Assembly (NCBI GenBank): GCA_037833965.1
Contig: AP031356.1
Span: 13,290,501 to 13,354,500 of the forward strand
Source: Marchantia polymorpha subsp. ruderalis
Taxonomy: Eukaryota; Streptophyta; Marchantiopsida; Marchantiales; Marchantiaceae
Direction of reading: 5' to 3'
DNA: 64,000 nucleotides
Under the pieces are notes generated by a model that made no database searches, was not told the DNA's origin, and was given only the letters and a program-made list of their open reading frames with translations. The position numbers and the translations under genes were made by a program. Positions 14,465-26,707 of the stretch are shown one piece after another. Each line of letters begins with the position of its first letter. Positions within the stretch are counted from its first letter, which is position 1.

Positions 14465-17400
14465 ATGGCGAGTTCGGGAGGAGGAGGCGGGGCAGGAGGA
14501 GGGGGCGGTGGGGGAGGGGGAAATGCGGGGGATAATCCCATCAGGCGTTTCAGGTTGCAGCGTGAGAGTGAGCTGCGAATTGAGGTCGGATGGGAGGGGT
14601 CCTTGAAAGTGCAGCTTCTTTCTGGATCTGCGGAGATTTTCGGGACTGAGCTTCCTCCTGCTGTTTGGATGACATTTCCTCCGGCGCACAAAATCGCGGT
14701 ATAGAGCTTTTTGTCGCGGATTTGTAGTCTGCACTTCAGGTGTTTCATTATTTTTCCGATCAAGTGGTTCAGCTGTCAACTTGGTTCGTGGAATGATGAG
14801 CAGATTTTCACTTGGAGCGGTGCTACTGTGGAGCTGGATGGAGTTTCGGAGGTAGCCTACATTGCGGACGAGGTACAGTTTTGAATACGTTACAATTTCG
14901 ATGCTCTCTCCGTCTGGCTTGACCAGTGTCTGCGGTCTTTTTGAACCATTGTTTGCACAGATGATCGCTTCGTTGAATCGATCTTCAAAAATCTGACGTG
15001 AAAGGCTAAATTGAGAATGTACGAAGTAAGGCTGTATCAGTATCATGAGGACCAATTGATGGGTAGGTCCATTTCATTGCGCACACGGTCTGTTCAATAA
15101 TATTGTTAGAGGCATTTGTTACACTCATACCCTAATTGGTTTTAGATTGTGTTGAGAATTAGCTTTGTTGTTTCAGATGTGCAGTTGTCTTCATTGTATG
15201 GCAATACTCTGCTCTTTAGCCCTACCTTTCATGTTGGATCCGAGGAACTTGACCATTATCTGGTCCTAGTTCCCGTCCCTGCACTGCTGTCGGTGATGCA
15301 TGCATAGTTCAATATGCTCTGTGCAACGAATTTTCTTTTATCAGGTCAAAGAAGAGTCAGGGGTCTTTCTTTGTGGCCCAACATTCTTCTGGCGGCCTCC
15401 ATAGATTGAATTCTAGCTCGTCTCACAAGCTTGCTGCGGTGATGTTGAGGACGACAGACTCCTATGGTAAGCTATGTGAACGTCCATGCTGTTTTGGACA
15501 ATCGTCGAATCAAAGCACGTGAGGCCGGTACCAACTCTACCCCTCCGGCTGGTTCCCAACGAACCGAAAGTAATGCTGCTCCTGGCCAGGTATGCGTTCA
15601 CCTCAATCTGAGTCTCTATTCATATGTAGGGATATTTGCTTCTCTTTGTGGACTTCGGTTCTGGTTTTCTCAATCTTTATGCTCGCTCACTTATGTTGGT
15701 GAATCAGAGGCTGATCTTTTTTCTGGAGTCTTTATTACTATGTGATTGTACATTTTGCATCAATCTATGTCTTGAGAGTTTCTAGACTGTGTCCAATTTA
15801 CAACTGCCTGATTGGCATCAAGCACAAGCTGCAAGGCTTTTTTCTTCAGTAGCACTGTATTGTTTTACAGGGCTGTTGATGCGAAACCGCGTCTTCTCAT
15901 TCTAGCCGGGTTTAAGCTCTAAGGGGGTCGAATATCCTGTATTATGGCGGTCGCACTTCCTGACCCAGTCTGAATTGGCGATGATTACTCACTGCCATTA
16001 TCGTTGCTGGCAAACAGGGTCCAAGAGTCATAGTGGTAGGACCAACAGATTCGGGTAAAAGCAGTTTGACAAGGATGTTACTTGGCTGGGCAGCAAGAAA
16101 ATCTTGGAAACCTACTTATGTAGAACTTGACATAGGACAAGGTTCCATCACAATCCCAGGCACAATTGCTGCAACACCGATAGAAATGCCCGTTGATCCT
16201 ATAGAGGGAGTACCCCTTGAAGTACCACTGGTGTATTTCTACGGACACACAACACCCAGGTACAAGGGGAAACACCAGTTTTGACAACTGCCCACCTTTG
16301 TGGTTCTGTTCTCGACTTTTAAGATCCAGATATTCACTTCCGCCACCTCATTAAAGTTGGATTTACCTCAATTACGCTATGAGTACTGCAAAGTCTTTAC
16401 CTTGCTTCCGCACTTAAAGAATTGCTGAAATTTCAGTTTCTGTTAGACTCTGAAAGAAAAGAAGCTTGGGTGTTTCCCATAAGCAACTCTTCTAGGCTAA
16501 CTATTTCTTATATGCAGTGTAAATACAGACTTGTATCGAGCTTTGGTGAAGGAGCTTGCACGGACTTTGGAATTGCAGTTTGCGGCCAATGCGGACGCTC
16601 GAGCAGCCGGCATGGTGATAAACACCATGGGCTGGGTCGAGGGTATTGGTTATGAGGTTAATATTATTTTTCCAATCATCATTACATGTGTTATACGTAC
16701 TTGCAAGTCAGATATCGCAGTGAGATTGCCAGCAAGGACTGTGTCATTACCAATGAATTGGATCACGGGGCATCACAATGTATAGTTAGGTGGAGTCCTT
16801 TGCGAGAGGACATTCCTCAAGAGTTTAGTCAACGAGTCATAAGGTGTGAAGCTTAGGTCTCTGTTTATGTTCTTGAAGTAATGTTTTATCCATGTAGTAG
16901 TTCGGGATCCTATTTGTTCATAAAATTGTAATCTTCCAAGCAATCTGTCTCGAGACCCAGTTTATGTGTGGAAGAGTGAATACAAAATCTGGATCTTGAC
17001 TAAAGGTGGTAATTGGAATTCGTTGATGTGCAGTTGCTTTTGCACGCTATCAACACCTTCAATGCTGATGTTGTTCTCGTTCTGGGACAGGTATATAAAT
17101 GTCGTTGATAAGGTGAGGTTTTTTGTTTTGACAAGTGATGAAGAACTGAGTATGACTCCACGTTTGTTGGAGTTTTGTGAGAACATATCGATCTTATCGT
17201 CTTTTAGCATCCTCATTTGATTCATTGGTATTGACAGGAAAAGCTGTACAGCATGTTGAAGGACGTTTTGAAGGACAGGTCCGGTGTCGAAATCGTAAAG
17301 TTGTACAAATCTGGAGGTGTTGTTAACAGAAACAGCAAGTACAGGTCTCGAACAAGGGTCTTGAAAACCAAGGTATCGAATTGTAGTACATCTGTGTTCT

Positions 17401-18269
17401 TCATTTTACGCAACACTGTACGTGATAAAGAAAGTCATACCTCGATGTACACAAGAAACGTTAACCTTGATCAAACGGCTCTACCATGAGTTTATTATTT
17501 CCGAGACCGGAGTTCCTTATTATCAAGGGAATTTTAAAGTCCTGCTAAAACTGTTCATATCTTTTGAACTTGCCGCAGGAATATTTTTATGGGCCAGCTA
17601 ATGATCTTTCACCCCACGCATCCGTCTCCAACTTCAGTGATCTGCAAGTCTTTAGAATAGGGGGAGGACCTCAGGCTCCGAGGTCGGCACTACCCATCGG
17701 TGCAGAACCAACTGCAGATCCAACGCGTGTTGTACCTGTGTCCATTAGTAGGGATCTCATGCATGCAGTTTTAGCTGTTTCATATGCTAAGGATCCCGAG
17801 CATCTACTGGGAAGGTTTGTACATGTTTGCGAATTCTTTACTCTTGATGTAGACATTTGCCATTAAAATTCGTTGAAAAACAATTTGTGCTTTATATTGA
17901 ACTTCTACGCTTCCCAAGTTTCTGAACAGATAAAACCATGGAATCGAGTTGCAGTTCGAATACGTAGTAACTCATTCTGAATGTGTATGATGTGTTCATA
18001 TAGCTAACCGATATGTGAAATTTTCTTGATGCAGTAATATTGCTGGGTTTATTTACGTCACCGATGTAGATATCCCGAGGTTTGATCTTTTCCATCGTCA
18101 CTTCTTTATCCCAGTGTGAAAGTTTAGGTTATGTTTCTTCACATCAAGACAATTTTGCTAACTTGATTATTGCTAATATTGCAGGAGAAAAATAACCTTC
18201 GTTGCACCTTGTCCTGGGCCACTTCCAAGTAATTTGTTGCTCGCGGGTTCACTAGCATGGGTTGAATGA
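14465..18269 (+). CDS. CLP1: CLP1, polynucleotide 5'-kinase family subunit of pre-mRNA cleavage factor, ten exons
   Basis: Exons: 14465-14698, 14804-14872, 15458-15589, 16018-16259, 16518-16656, 17034-17090, 17238-17372, 17579-17814, 18035-18079, 18185-18269. All phases agree and give 457 aa (Arabidopsis CLP1 has about 444). An unusual Gly-rich head precedes LQRESELRIEV, the start of the N-terminal beta-domain. Residues 153-160 are the P-loop GPTDSGKS, followed by ELDIGQGSITIPGTIAA and AAGMVINTMGWVEG in the kinase core. The C-terminal domain carries FSDLQVFRIGGGPQAPRSAL and ends LLLAGSLAWVE. CLP1 bridges cleavage factor and PCF11 in mRNA 3'-end formation in the nucleus; animal members also phosphorylate RNA 5'-OH ends. 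The start is the first in-frame ATG, at the glycine run. Exons are as short as 45 bp. Confidence 0.95.
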
Positions 18270-19790
18270 GTTAAGAGAACATTCTTATTCAGAGCTGAAT
18301 CTGCTGATTCTTGGAACAAGTTCGACACGAAGTACTTATCGTTCACGTATCATGTTTATTGATCATATCACCTGGTTTTGTAATTTGACGCTGTTCTCAA
18401 ACCAGGAGATTTGACGGATTCAAGCACACATTTGAGCTGAAGGGTCTCGCCTTGAGGCTCAAATTTTTGAAGGTTTAGGACAGAGCACTAAGGTTTTACC
18501 TTTGAGCCCATATCGAAGCTATTGGCTGGAAGATTCAGTCATTCTTGTAAATTGTGCCACTGTGGAGTGGCGTAGTTTCTTTTGTTGGAATGTTCTCTGC
18601 ATTGTCAATCGTACATGTCATCAGTTGAGAGACATTCCAGGCTCTTTGATTCTCTTAGCGGGGGAACAACTCTTCTGAAACTTGTGCAAAGTCTTAAAGC
18701 TTCAACCTATAAAGAGATGCACAAATTTCCATCCAGTACATGCATACTTGCTGTATCTTTTGTGCCAGATCTGATGCTAAATCTTTCCGAGATTTAGTGC
18801 TAGTGAGAATCTCGATCTACCTGTGTTGACGATTTTGCTCCCACCGGCCTTCACCTGGGAGACTTAAGCCAACATTGCCTGTCATCCCTTTTGTAGTGGA
18901 GAATGATTCCTTTCCCTCTTTAATGGATGACAGATACAACTGCATGTTTCATTATCGTCTATCGTCTATCGTCATTATCGTCTCACTCAGAGACAGACTT
19001 ATCGCACTACCTCTCGTTCTTTCCAGAATATCTCATTCCTGCGAACTCGGGGTCATCAGTTCTGATGTGCGTGGATGTGACTACAGAAGTAAAGCCTTCT
19101 TCGTGCATTTATCACGTTGCACAAGTACAGAATCAGCAACACATATCTTTCACGATCCTAGGATGTCGATGATCTCAGCTTGAAAGTTAACTTCCACGAC
19201 TCGAAATGACAGGATTAATGTTTTAAACTCGAGAAGACGAAACCTTGAACGTCGGAACTCCCTCACGCCTGAAAGTCAGCCGATTCTTTTCAAGCTTCGT
19301 CGTCTGCAGGATGCACCACAATGTTGTCAGAAGTACCAGAGTCAGCACGGACATGCTCACCAGAAAGGACGGGACTCACTGCATGACTGTGACGCAGCTG
19401 CTTCTGGCGAGTCCCGAGTCCTGACGTGGCCCCAGATGCCTCACTCGTTCCAGAAACAATGTCCGTCCGAGCTCATATAGCAGAGACAGAGAGAGGGTTT
19501 GCCAGCGACTTTTGAAGCACCTGCTAATATAGAGCTTAATTGCACTTAATTAGCCAGCCTGAACCACATTAATCAAGCCTTTTGATGAACAGAGAGATCG
19601 ATCGAGCCAGCATGTGACTCTCTGCGTACAAGTGGCAAGCTTTCAGCTCTGCGGTCGCTGCTCTTTGGAGTCCCTCGGGCTGCCCTGCCCTGCTTCACCT
19701 GGATTCCAAGTTCAAGCTCGCGAGCACCCAACTGGAGTAGTAGAATATTGGCAGGAGCAGAGGCTGATTTGACCACGAGATCTGGGAGTC
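18270..19790. other. Spacer between CLP1 and COQ9
   Basis: Both neighbours run on the plus strand, so this is the CLP1 3' region followed by the COQ9 promoter. A short TCGTCTATCG/TCATTATCG run lies near 18955-18983. No gene, RNA or mobile element was recognised. Confidence 0.6.
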
Positions 19791-22767
19791 ATGGCGGCCG
19801 CTAGACGCGCTGGCAATTTGGTCTTTCGTCTCAAAGATTGCTTGCTGGAAAGCAGACTCGGTTGCGTCGCGTGTGTGCGTGAGGGGGATGCGGCCATTCC
19901 GTGGCAGCCGAGAGTTGGTGATCTAGCTGCAGGCTTTCACTCCTCGGCGGCGCCCCTTGTAATTTCTGGCGGAGGGAGCCCGAAATTGTATCATCATGAT
20001 TCAGCGCGGAAGAATTCCGACTTTGTCCGGTTCGCCTCGGGGAAGACTTCACATGCAGCTTCTGCGAAAGCTGCCGCTGAAGCTGCAGGTCTGTATGGCT
20101 GGATTCTCTCAGTCCCCACGTAGGAAAATGGGTAGAACTCGGTTCTTTTCTCATGCTTCGGTCGAAATTTTTCTTAAGTCGGTGCTGGATGTGAGTTGCG
20201 TAACTCCTGGTCGAGCTAGGGTGTCGATTTTCACCTGAGCTTGAAATTGGGTATGACTACTGGCGCCTCTGCAGGATTTTCAAATTCTGACCCGTGTTTG
20301 TGAAACTCATGACTCAAGCAAGCAGTTCAATGTGCATGTGTGGAAGAATCCATTTCTGTTGTATGGCTTCCCTCTTTACGCCGCTGGATTTCTGTTGTGA
20401 AACCTGGTGAAATCTGAGAATCTGAGATGGTTTCTTGCTACTTTCAAAGATGCTCGTTGTCAAAGAAATGAATTTAATAAAATGTGGTTCTTTTTTGTGT
20501 TTTCTGGCAATTCTGACATGCCATATAATTGACATCTTCTCAGTGCTTGCTTGCGTGCAGAAATTCGCGAGGAGGTCCAAAAGGTAAAAGAGGAATCCAA
20601 AATTCATGCAGGAGTCAAGAAGGTGAATGAGACTCCTTCCGAAGAAACTAAAATCCACGAGGGAGTCAAGAAGCTGAAAGAGGACTCATCATCAGATGAG
20701 AATGCCAAGAAAGAGGCAAGGGCTTCTGCAAGGGAAGAAGATGAAGAAGCAGCAGAAGAGGTTATAGACGAGAAGACTAAGACACTGAGGGCTGCACTAG
20801 CACATGTGGTATGAAGCTTCTCATCTCCCTTCTGTGGTTTTCATTCTCTTCCCTTTTTTAACGCTTCTTCCAGTTCAGCTCGTCTACAAGGTTAGCCAGA
20901 GCTCTTGTTTGTCAAAACTGAACTGGCTTTACGTTGTAGCCTAAACTAGGATGGACAGAAGCCGCAATGGTTGCTGGAGCCAAAGATGTGGGGCTCTCAC
21001 CCGCCATTGTGGGAGCATTTCAGCGTAAGGAGGCAGCACTTGTGGAGGTATAAATCTTCAAAATCCCAGTTGGTTATTATTTCGCAATGTGGTCTCATCC
21101 TGCCTTGTGATATTGAGCTTTGAGATCATTCCACAGTCTATGATATGGGTATAGGGCATCTCTGAAAGATTATAATCAGATCTTTCATTCTACCGCAATC
21201 ACGACTCCGAAATTTTCAACACAACCCAACAACGTTCGTATGCATGTCATTCCAAACTCATTAGAGTTGAGACTATCTCGCTTGAGAGTGTATGATTCAA
21301 TATATTTTCACACAGCTGAGAAGATCTTCCTCACATTATGGATGTTTTGAGTGCTAAAAGCTGTCATGTAATCAGTTCTTCATGGAGGAGTGTAATCTTG
21401 CACTGGCCGAAGAGTTAGAGGATCGTGAGGAAGAACTAGCAAAGATGGTGCTTCACGACCGTGTTGCAGCCATCGTATGGATGCGCCTAGAGATGCAGAT
21501 TCCATACCTGTCGAAGTGGGCTCAAGCATTGAGCATTCAGGTACTCCCTTTCCCTCTTTTATCAAGACAAAAGAAGTACTTATTTTACCATCAGATGTCC
21601 ACATTAGGCCCTATCGTTCGTTCAGTTCCAAGCTTTTACATCTGTGTCTACTACACGTCCAGTGAAGGAAACTTAACCGTAGATAATCCATAGAGAAAAT
21701 TTTGTAGTAAAGGAAAAGGTACTTCATCACACCTAAAACGGAAGTATGTTTTCAAATTTCTCCTAGAATTTCTGGAAAGTGCACTTTTCTCTGTAAGGGC
21801 ATGGGGATGTCTGCATATAAGGAACACTGTTATTCTCCTTGTACCTCTATCCTAGCATAAGGCCTTCTAGTTGTAACAGAGTTTTCCTTCTTCTCGTCCG
21901 TCCATCGCGAACAACTCCTGATTTGGCCTTTGGACAAGAAGTTGACTTTGGTAAGTTAGTGCTGAGTAGATCGTCAAAATCATCCTCAACTTATCTTCTA
22001 GTTGCCATGCGTGGTCCAGGCCAATCCGTTGAACGTCCCAGCTACTGTAAAGCAACGAGCGCTTTTGGTGGACGACATTTGGCATGCTGCTGGTGATCGA
22101 TCTGCAGATATGGATTGGTATGCAAAGCGGGCTTTGTTAGCGGGTGTGTACTCAACAACAGAATTGTACATGCTTACTGATACTTCTCCAGGTAATACTT
22201 CTCTCCCGATTTTCTCCTATTGTCCTTGGTTTTCGCTTGACGTGTGCTGAGCAAGAGTAAGTTATGCCTTCCTCCTGTGACTCTTTTCTTCAGGAGATTG
22301 TAGAGCTTAAATGCAATACTGAAAGACATCTGAAGGTTAAATCTTATCCACTGAATGACAAGAAATCCTTTCGGTCCTCTATTCTTCTCCTAAGCTATAT
22401 TATTGTTTCCATTTTGCTTCAAGGCTTTCGAGATACAAAGACATTTCTGGGACGTCGAATAGTCGATGCAATTGACTGCCGAAAGTCAGTCCAGGAGGTA
22501 ACGACTTTGTCATTATACTGTCAGATGAGGAAACAGGAGTTTGAGGCTGATCTACAGTTTAGTGGGGCTCAAATTCGGCAGCTGCAAGGCTTTCTTCCAC
22601 ATTTGCTTTTCCAACGCATGCTTTGTTCTAAGCCCGACTCTTAACATGAAGTTGATTTGTGTCCTTTGCAGGCAACTCATCTCGCCCAAGCTCTCGGTGC
22701 AGGGTTTCAAAACACAGTGAACGCTTTTCTGAGCAGGTCTCGGTCGCCCTCAGGCTTCAAATTTTGA
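19791..22767 (+). CDS. COQ9: COQ9, lipid-binding ubiquinone-biosynthesis protein, seven exons, mitochondrial
   Basis: Exons: 19791-20088, 20561-20808, 20940-21047, 21376-21540, 22020-22191, 22424-22497, 22672-22767, joining in frame to 386 aa. The N-terminus is Arg/Ala/Ser-rich and low in acids, as expected of a mitochondrial presequence. The conserved COQ9 domain begins at LGWTEAAMVAGAKDVGLSP and continues with RKEAALVEFFMEECN, VWMRLEMQIPYLSKWAQALS, ADMDWYAKRALLAGVYSTTE and LAQALGAGF. COQ9 has a TetR-like fold, binds isoprenoid lipid and presents the quinone intermediate to COQ7 in the matrix-side CoQ complex. The protein is longer than the roughly 310 aa of Arabidopsis COQ9. The extra length is a charged linker in exon 2 (about residues 100-170) that contains KIHAGVKK at 113-120 and KIHEGVKK at 130-137, a 17-codon duplication, followed by an acidic run. 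Confidence 0.94.
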
Positions 22768-24070
22768 GGCTAAATCTTTCATTGTACATATGGAGCTTAT
22801 AGATCTTGGTAAAGCAGTGGTAAAGCAACATGAGTAGATACGTGTTAGAACATAGCGTCCAACTGTTAACAATCTGTTAGTCACACCGCAACCAACAAGA
22901 ATGCCCTTGGAGGTGATTACAAAAATCCGGCAAGTTTTTGTAGAGAGTAAACCATCTTTGGTACACTTTCTGCACTTTAGAGTTGTCCGTCTAAACAGGT
23001 CCACAAAAGCATCATTCCGTTGGAACTAAACTGTTATCTTTGGAATATATGAGCAAAGTCGATGAGTTTTGTACCTGGTAACGAGGCAAGAAATGAACCG
23101 GCCACTGAATTCACCTCTCATCGTAGAAGACATGTCGTAAAGACACCACCTTCATATCCATCATCATTCATGTGAATTAGTCAGCTCTACGGTGAAAGAA
23201 TGATTGCTGGTGCGGGACCCCAAGGACCAGTTGTGAAACTGGAGGGAGTGTTGTCACAGGCATCAACCCACTTGAGAATAATATTATTGTATTTACCATT
23301 TGTATTCTAGTTTTAGTTTACTTTTGTGACTTGAACCGTGGACGCGTGAAGTCTCGAAAGAATTAAAATATGACTCAGCCCTTTGTTTATTAATAAACTT
23401 GAAGAATTTGTGCAATAGACCCGAAGCTTCTTTAGGGGCGAAAAACGAATAATCGAGCGTATTTTCAAGATCAAAGTAGAAATGTGGAAAAGGGAACCGA
23501 CGGAGTGTATACAATCATAAAAGTGCGCAACTAAACCATGCCAGGCAAAGAAATGACTGAAACATGAATATGTAGTCCTAAGCCGAAATCCTGTACACCT
23601 AAACAATATATTTTTACCAAATACTTGTAAGTTTATTGATATATGACAGTTCAATATTAATGCCAGGCAAAGAACTCTTAGCCAGGAGAAAATCGCTCAC
23701 AGTAAGCTCTGGTCAAGAACCCAGGATATACTACATCCGCAAACCCTGCGTAAAGGCTTCTCGTAAACCATAATCAGTGTGGTGTCTCCACACTTTTCAT
23801 TCTGACTATCTATCCTCAGAACCCCTCAGGGTCGCTTAAGAGAGTGTTAAGCTGCATGCAATATATCTCAAAAGCATTAGATTTGCAGATCTCCACGACT
23901 TCCAAGCCTTAATAAATTATTTGAATCCACTTTAATTTAGGGCCCTGCCAAAATATTCACATCTCCAAATATTGCATTGCGTTATGCTGAAAGTAAAACA
24001 TTCTGGTAACCACAACATCTGAATCATCTCAAGAATAAAGCCATAAGCATTGTGGCAGATGATCTGAAGG
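22768..24070. other. Spacer between COQ9 and the RNase MRP RNA gene
   Basis: Holds the COQ9 3' region and the upstream part of the MRP RNA promoter. No coding exon or repeat was recognised. The canonical plant snRNA upstream element was not found in the 60 bp before the MRP TATA box. Confidence 0.55.
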
Positions 24071-24080
24071 ATATATAAAG
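24071..24080 (+). promoter_or_regulatory. TATA box of the RNase MRP RNA gene
   Basis: ATATATAAAG lies about 26-35 bp before the first paired base of the RNA, the position expected for plant TATA-dependent small-RNA genes. An external promoter with a T4 stop suggests RNA polymerase III. A consensus plant upstream sequence element was not recognised before it. Confidence 0.7.
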
Positions 24081-24105
24081 CTTACTTTTGCCGCTTCTTT
24101 CGTCT

Positions 24106-24389
24106 GCACGGAGAAGGGATGCTTCGGCGTACATGGACCGGACTTCCGGTGCATGGACTATCACCGCCGTGCGAAAGTCCCCGAGCGGCACCCCAAGAGC
24201 GGGTGTACGGGCAGAGAATGCCAGCCCGGAAGGGCAGACCCCCGAGTGAGGAGCGCCGCGCAGAGGCCTCGGCTGAGCTTAATCGTTCCTCGCGGGGAAG
24301 CTCGCTACAGCACAGTCCTGCATTCCGCCGGCTCGCGGTCTACGCGGGTTCGTAACAGAACGGGGCTTACTCTCTCCGTGCTCCCCATC
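24106..24389 (+). ncRNA. RNase MRP RNA
   Basis: The RNA component of RNase MRP, the nucleolar endonuclease that cleaves pre-rRNA. GAAAGTCCCCG at 24173-24183 matches conserved region I, the 5' strand of helix P4. ACAGAACGGGGCTTA at 24355-24369 matches conserved region V, the 3' strand of P4. GGGCAGAGAATGCC near 24209-24222 also matches the conserved core of animal and plant MRP RNAs. The ends pair perfectly: GCACGGAGA (24106-24114) with TCTCCGTGC (24373-24381), giving helix P1 and fixing the ends. The length of about 284 nt fits (human RNA 267). Land plants use protein-only RNase P, so an RNA with this P4 core is taken as MRP rather than RNase P. The reading frames that cross it are accidental. 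The exact 5' end may be a few bases earlier. Confidence 0.92.
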
Positions 24390-24393
24390 TTTT
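24390..24393 (+). terminator. T4 stop of the RNase MRP RNA gene
   Basis: TTTT follows helix P1 by 8 bases, the minimal RNA polymerase III stop. It is the first T4 run after the end of the folded RNA. Confidence 0.7.
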
Positions 24394-26707
24394 GCTTGTG
24401 AACACGATACGAGATTGCCCATCCGTTTAGAGTGAATGTGGATTCACTCCCCGTTTTAAAACACGTTGAGCTGCAAGCGCGCTCGCGCTTGCTGCAGCTG
24501 CAAGCTGCGCGATTTCGAATTTGAGACGAAATTTTGCTGAGTCATCCTGGCGCGTCCTCCTCGGGCCTGGTCGATGGAGCGTGATGTGTGGTTTGCACTT
24601 GGGCCAAGAAAACTGGGAACTTATTATTTACCGCCGAGTTCTTGGATTGTTCTGAACATTCTTGGGCTCGATGAGAAGTTGTCGCTGCTCCCGTCCCTCA
24701 GGCTGTGCAGGCTGTTGTGCTGCTGGCGTGATCGATTTTGCCAGTATCGATCTCCATATGTAGTTTCGGGCTTGCGTAAGAGTTTGGATGGAGTGTGATC
24801 TGGTTTTCTTGCACTTGGGACGAGAAACTCTGGCATCTCGCGATCGGAGCCTTTTGAAAAAAACCATGAGTTATTCGATTTGCCTGGTCCCACTTTAATT
24901 TTGCATCTGAGGTCATATATATCTGTCGTGGTAGTCTCATTTTTTCTCGTCTTTTAGTTGCAGATTAGAGTACTATGATTCTGACGGATCTACACAGGAT
25001 GGTTTATATGGAACAACTTTTCCTGTGTCGATCTACTCCTACGTTTTCGAGGGCCTTGTTTAAAGAAAGTTTCTGCTCGCAGATGCAAGCATATTGTGTA
25101 TTTGCACAGTCGTGGTGACTGACTTGGTTTTATACTTCCAGCTGAACACTGGCTCCGCATCATCATTTTTCCAAACCTGTAAGCTTTCAGTGCCTGGAAT
25201 TTAAAGTGAATGTGAAGGAGGACTCATGCACTATACTCCTGCATGTTCTTCAAAGTCTATGACGCTGCAGAGAATTACAAAACTTTGGCCTTCCCTTTAG
25301 TCCATTCAAGCACGCAAGGCTTGATTGAGGACTCTCAATAAGTCAAACCTACAGCCCTGTCATGTTCACTGATTGTCCGACAATCAGTGGACATGACACA
25401 ACGACAATACAAGACATTCATAGAGACGATCATGAAGAGGCGCCTCTCGACTCTCGACAGAATCAGTAGACAGGCATGCGAGGTCGAACTTCCCAGACAG
25501 AAACTGACGGGAGGCTACTCAGAATCTGAAATAGCATCACCGTTGACATGTGAGCCCAGACAATCTCCTCCCATCCACACTACCATCCTGAATTTCATTG
25601 CCAGGCAACAATTACATGCTAACCTGGAAAGCAAGGTCAAGAACGCACGGGGGCAGAGGAGGCGAGAATTTGTTCTGCCGGCAGTGACTAAACTAGATTC
25701 GCACATGCAAATATAGTGAACCAAGTCAGTTCCATATCACTGACTGAGACATTCTGAATTCATGAGACAGATCAGGGAAGCTGACAACTCAGAAAACGCT
25801 AATTCGAGAAGGTGAATTTGGTAATGATTAATGTACAAAGAATCATCTCTTTCCAGGAGAAAGAATGAGTAAGTTGCCACATACACATGGTGGGGGCAGC
25901 CGAAGAAGTCACCCATTTCGCTACGTTCTACTCTCTAATCTACAATCACGCAGGTCAGCAGAGCTGTTGACACCCTCTCTCGCCTACTAGACATACAAAT
26001 ATACTCCGTGTGTCCGACTTTTCTAAACTATGCGAGCAACAGTTTCTAGAGTCAACCTATTTCAACTAACCGGGACAAATAATGACTTTCTATGTCTGCC
26101 CATATCCATTTACGTAGCAACGCCGTGAATCTTCCGTCCCATGACACTTCACAGCTCCTTCCTCTGAACACCCCGCTGTCGGGTGTCATATCTCAAAGAA
26201 CCCATGTCTAATTCCTAATTCTTGCCTTCCATCTTCGTCACTTCTTGATGCATGAAAGGCAAAACGGTGGATTTGTTGGGTATGGTGGGGTATTATGTCA
26301 CAACCTCTAAACCCCGAGTAAGAATCAGTCTCCCTTTAGAGAAGAAAACATCCATCTCGACAGATCCTCCATTCGCGGAAGGCCTTCATCGGAGGCTTAT
26401 CCCGCTGATGATGGAGGTTGTGGAAGATGATGTTACTACTGCTGCCAAGAATCAGGTTCTTACACGAATGGGCGGAAGAAGGACGAAGTAGTCTTGGGCT
26501 GGCTCGTGGATCTTCTTCCATTAATTTCTGCACACTATTTTTGTTTTACAAAGATTGAAGGACCTGCCAGATTGCCGAAAATTGGCGTGTTAAAACAGGC
26601 ACAGAAGATGGAAGGTTGAGTTGATAGCGGCCAAGGATTCATCTATGTGTATATAGTTACTAGTCTTCTTAGATGTGTTTGTAAAACTGGTCTGAAGAAC
26701 AGTCAAA
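24394..26707. other. Spacer between the MRP RNA gene and the 3' end of TPX2
   Basis: No recognised gene. Just past the MRP stop, GCAAGCGCG (24473-24481) pairs with CGCGCTTGC (24484-24492). A diverged direct repeat begins GATGGAGCGTGATGTG near 24572 and GATGGAGTGTGATCTG near 24786. A near-perfect 41-bp palindrome lies at 25358-25398. The last few hundred bases before 26707 may be the TPX2 3' untranslated region. Confidence 0.5.
25358..25398. repeat. 41-bp near-perfect palindrome
   Basis: Two 20-base arms (25358-25377 and 25379-25398) are reverse complements except for one mismatch. They flank a single central C. Such a tight palindrome would extrude as a cruciform or fold as a snapback RNA. 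It lies in a gene-free stretch, with no terminal repeats or target duplication visible around it. Confidence 0.9.

Noticed and set aside
24119..24401. Two plus-strand frames of 78 and 82 codons
   Set aside because: They lie across the RNase MRP RNA, whose conserved helices explain the sequence.
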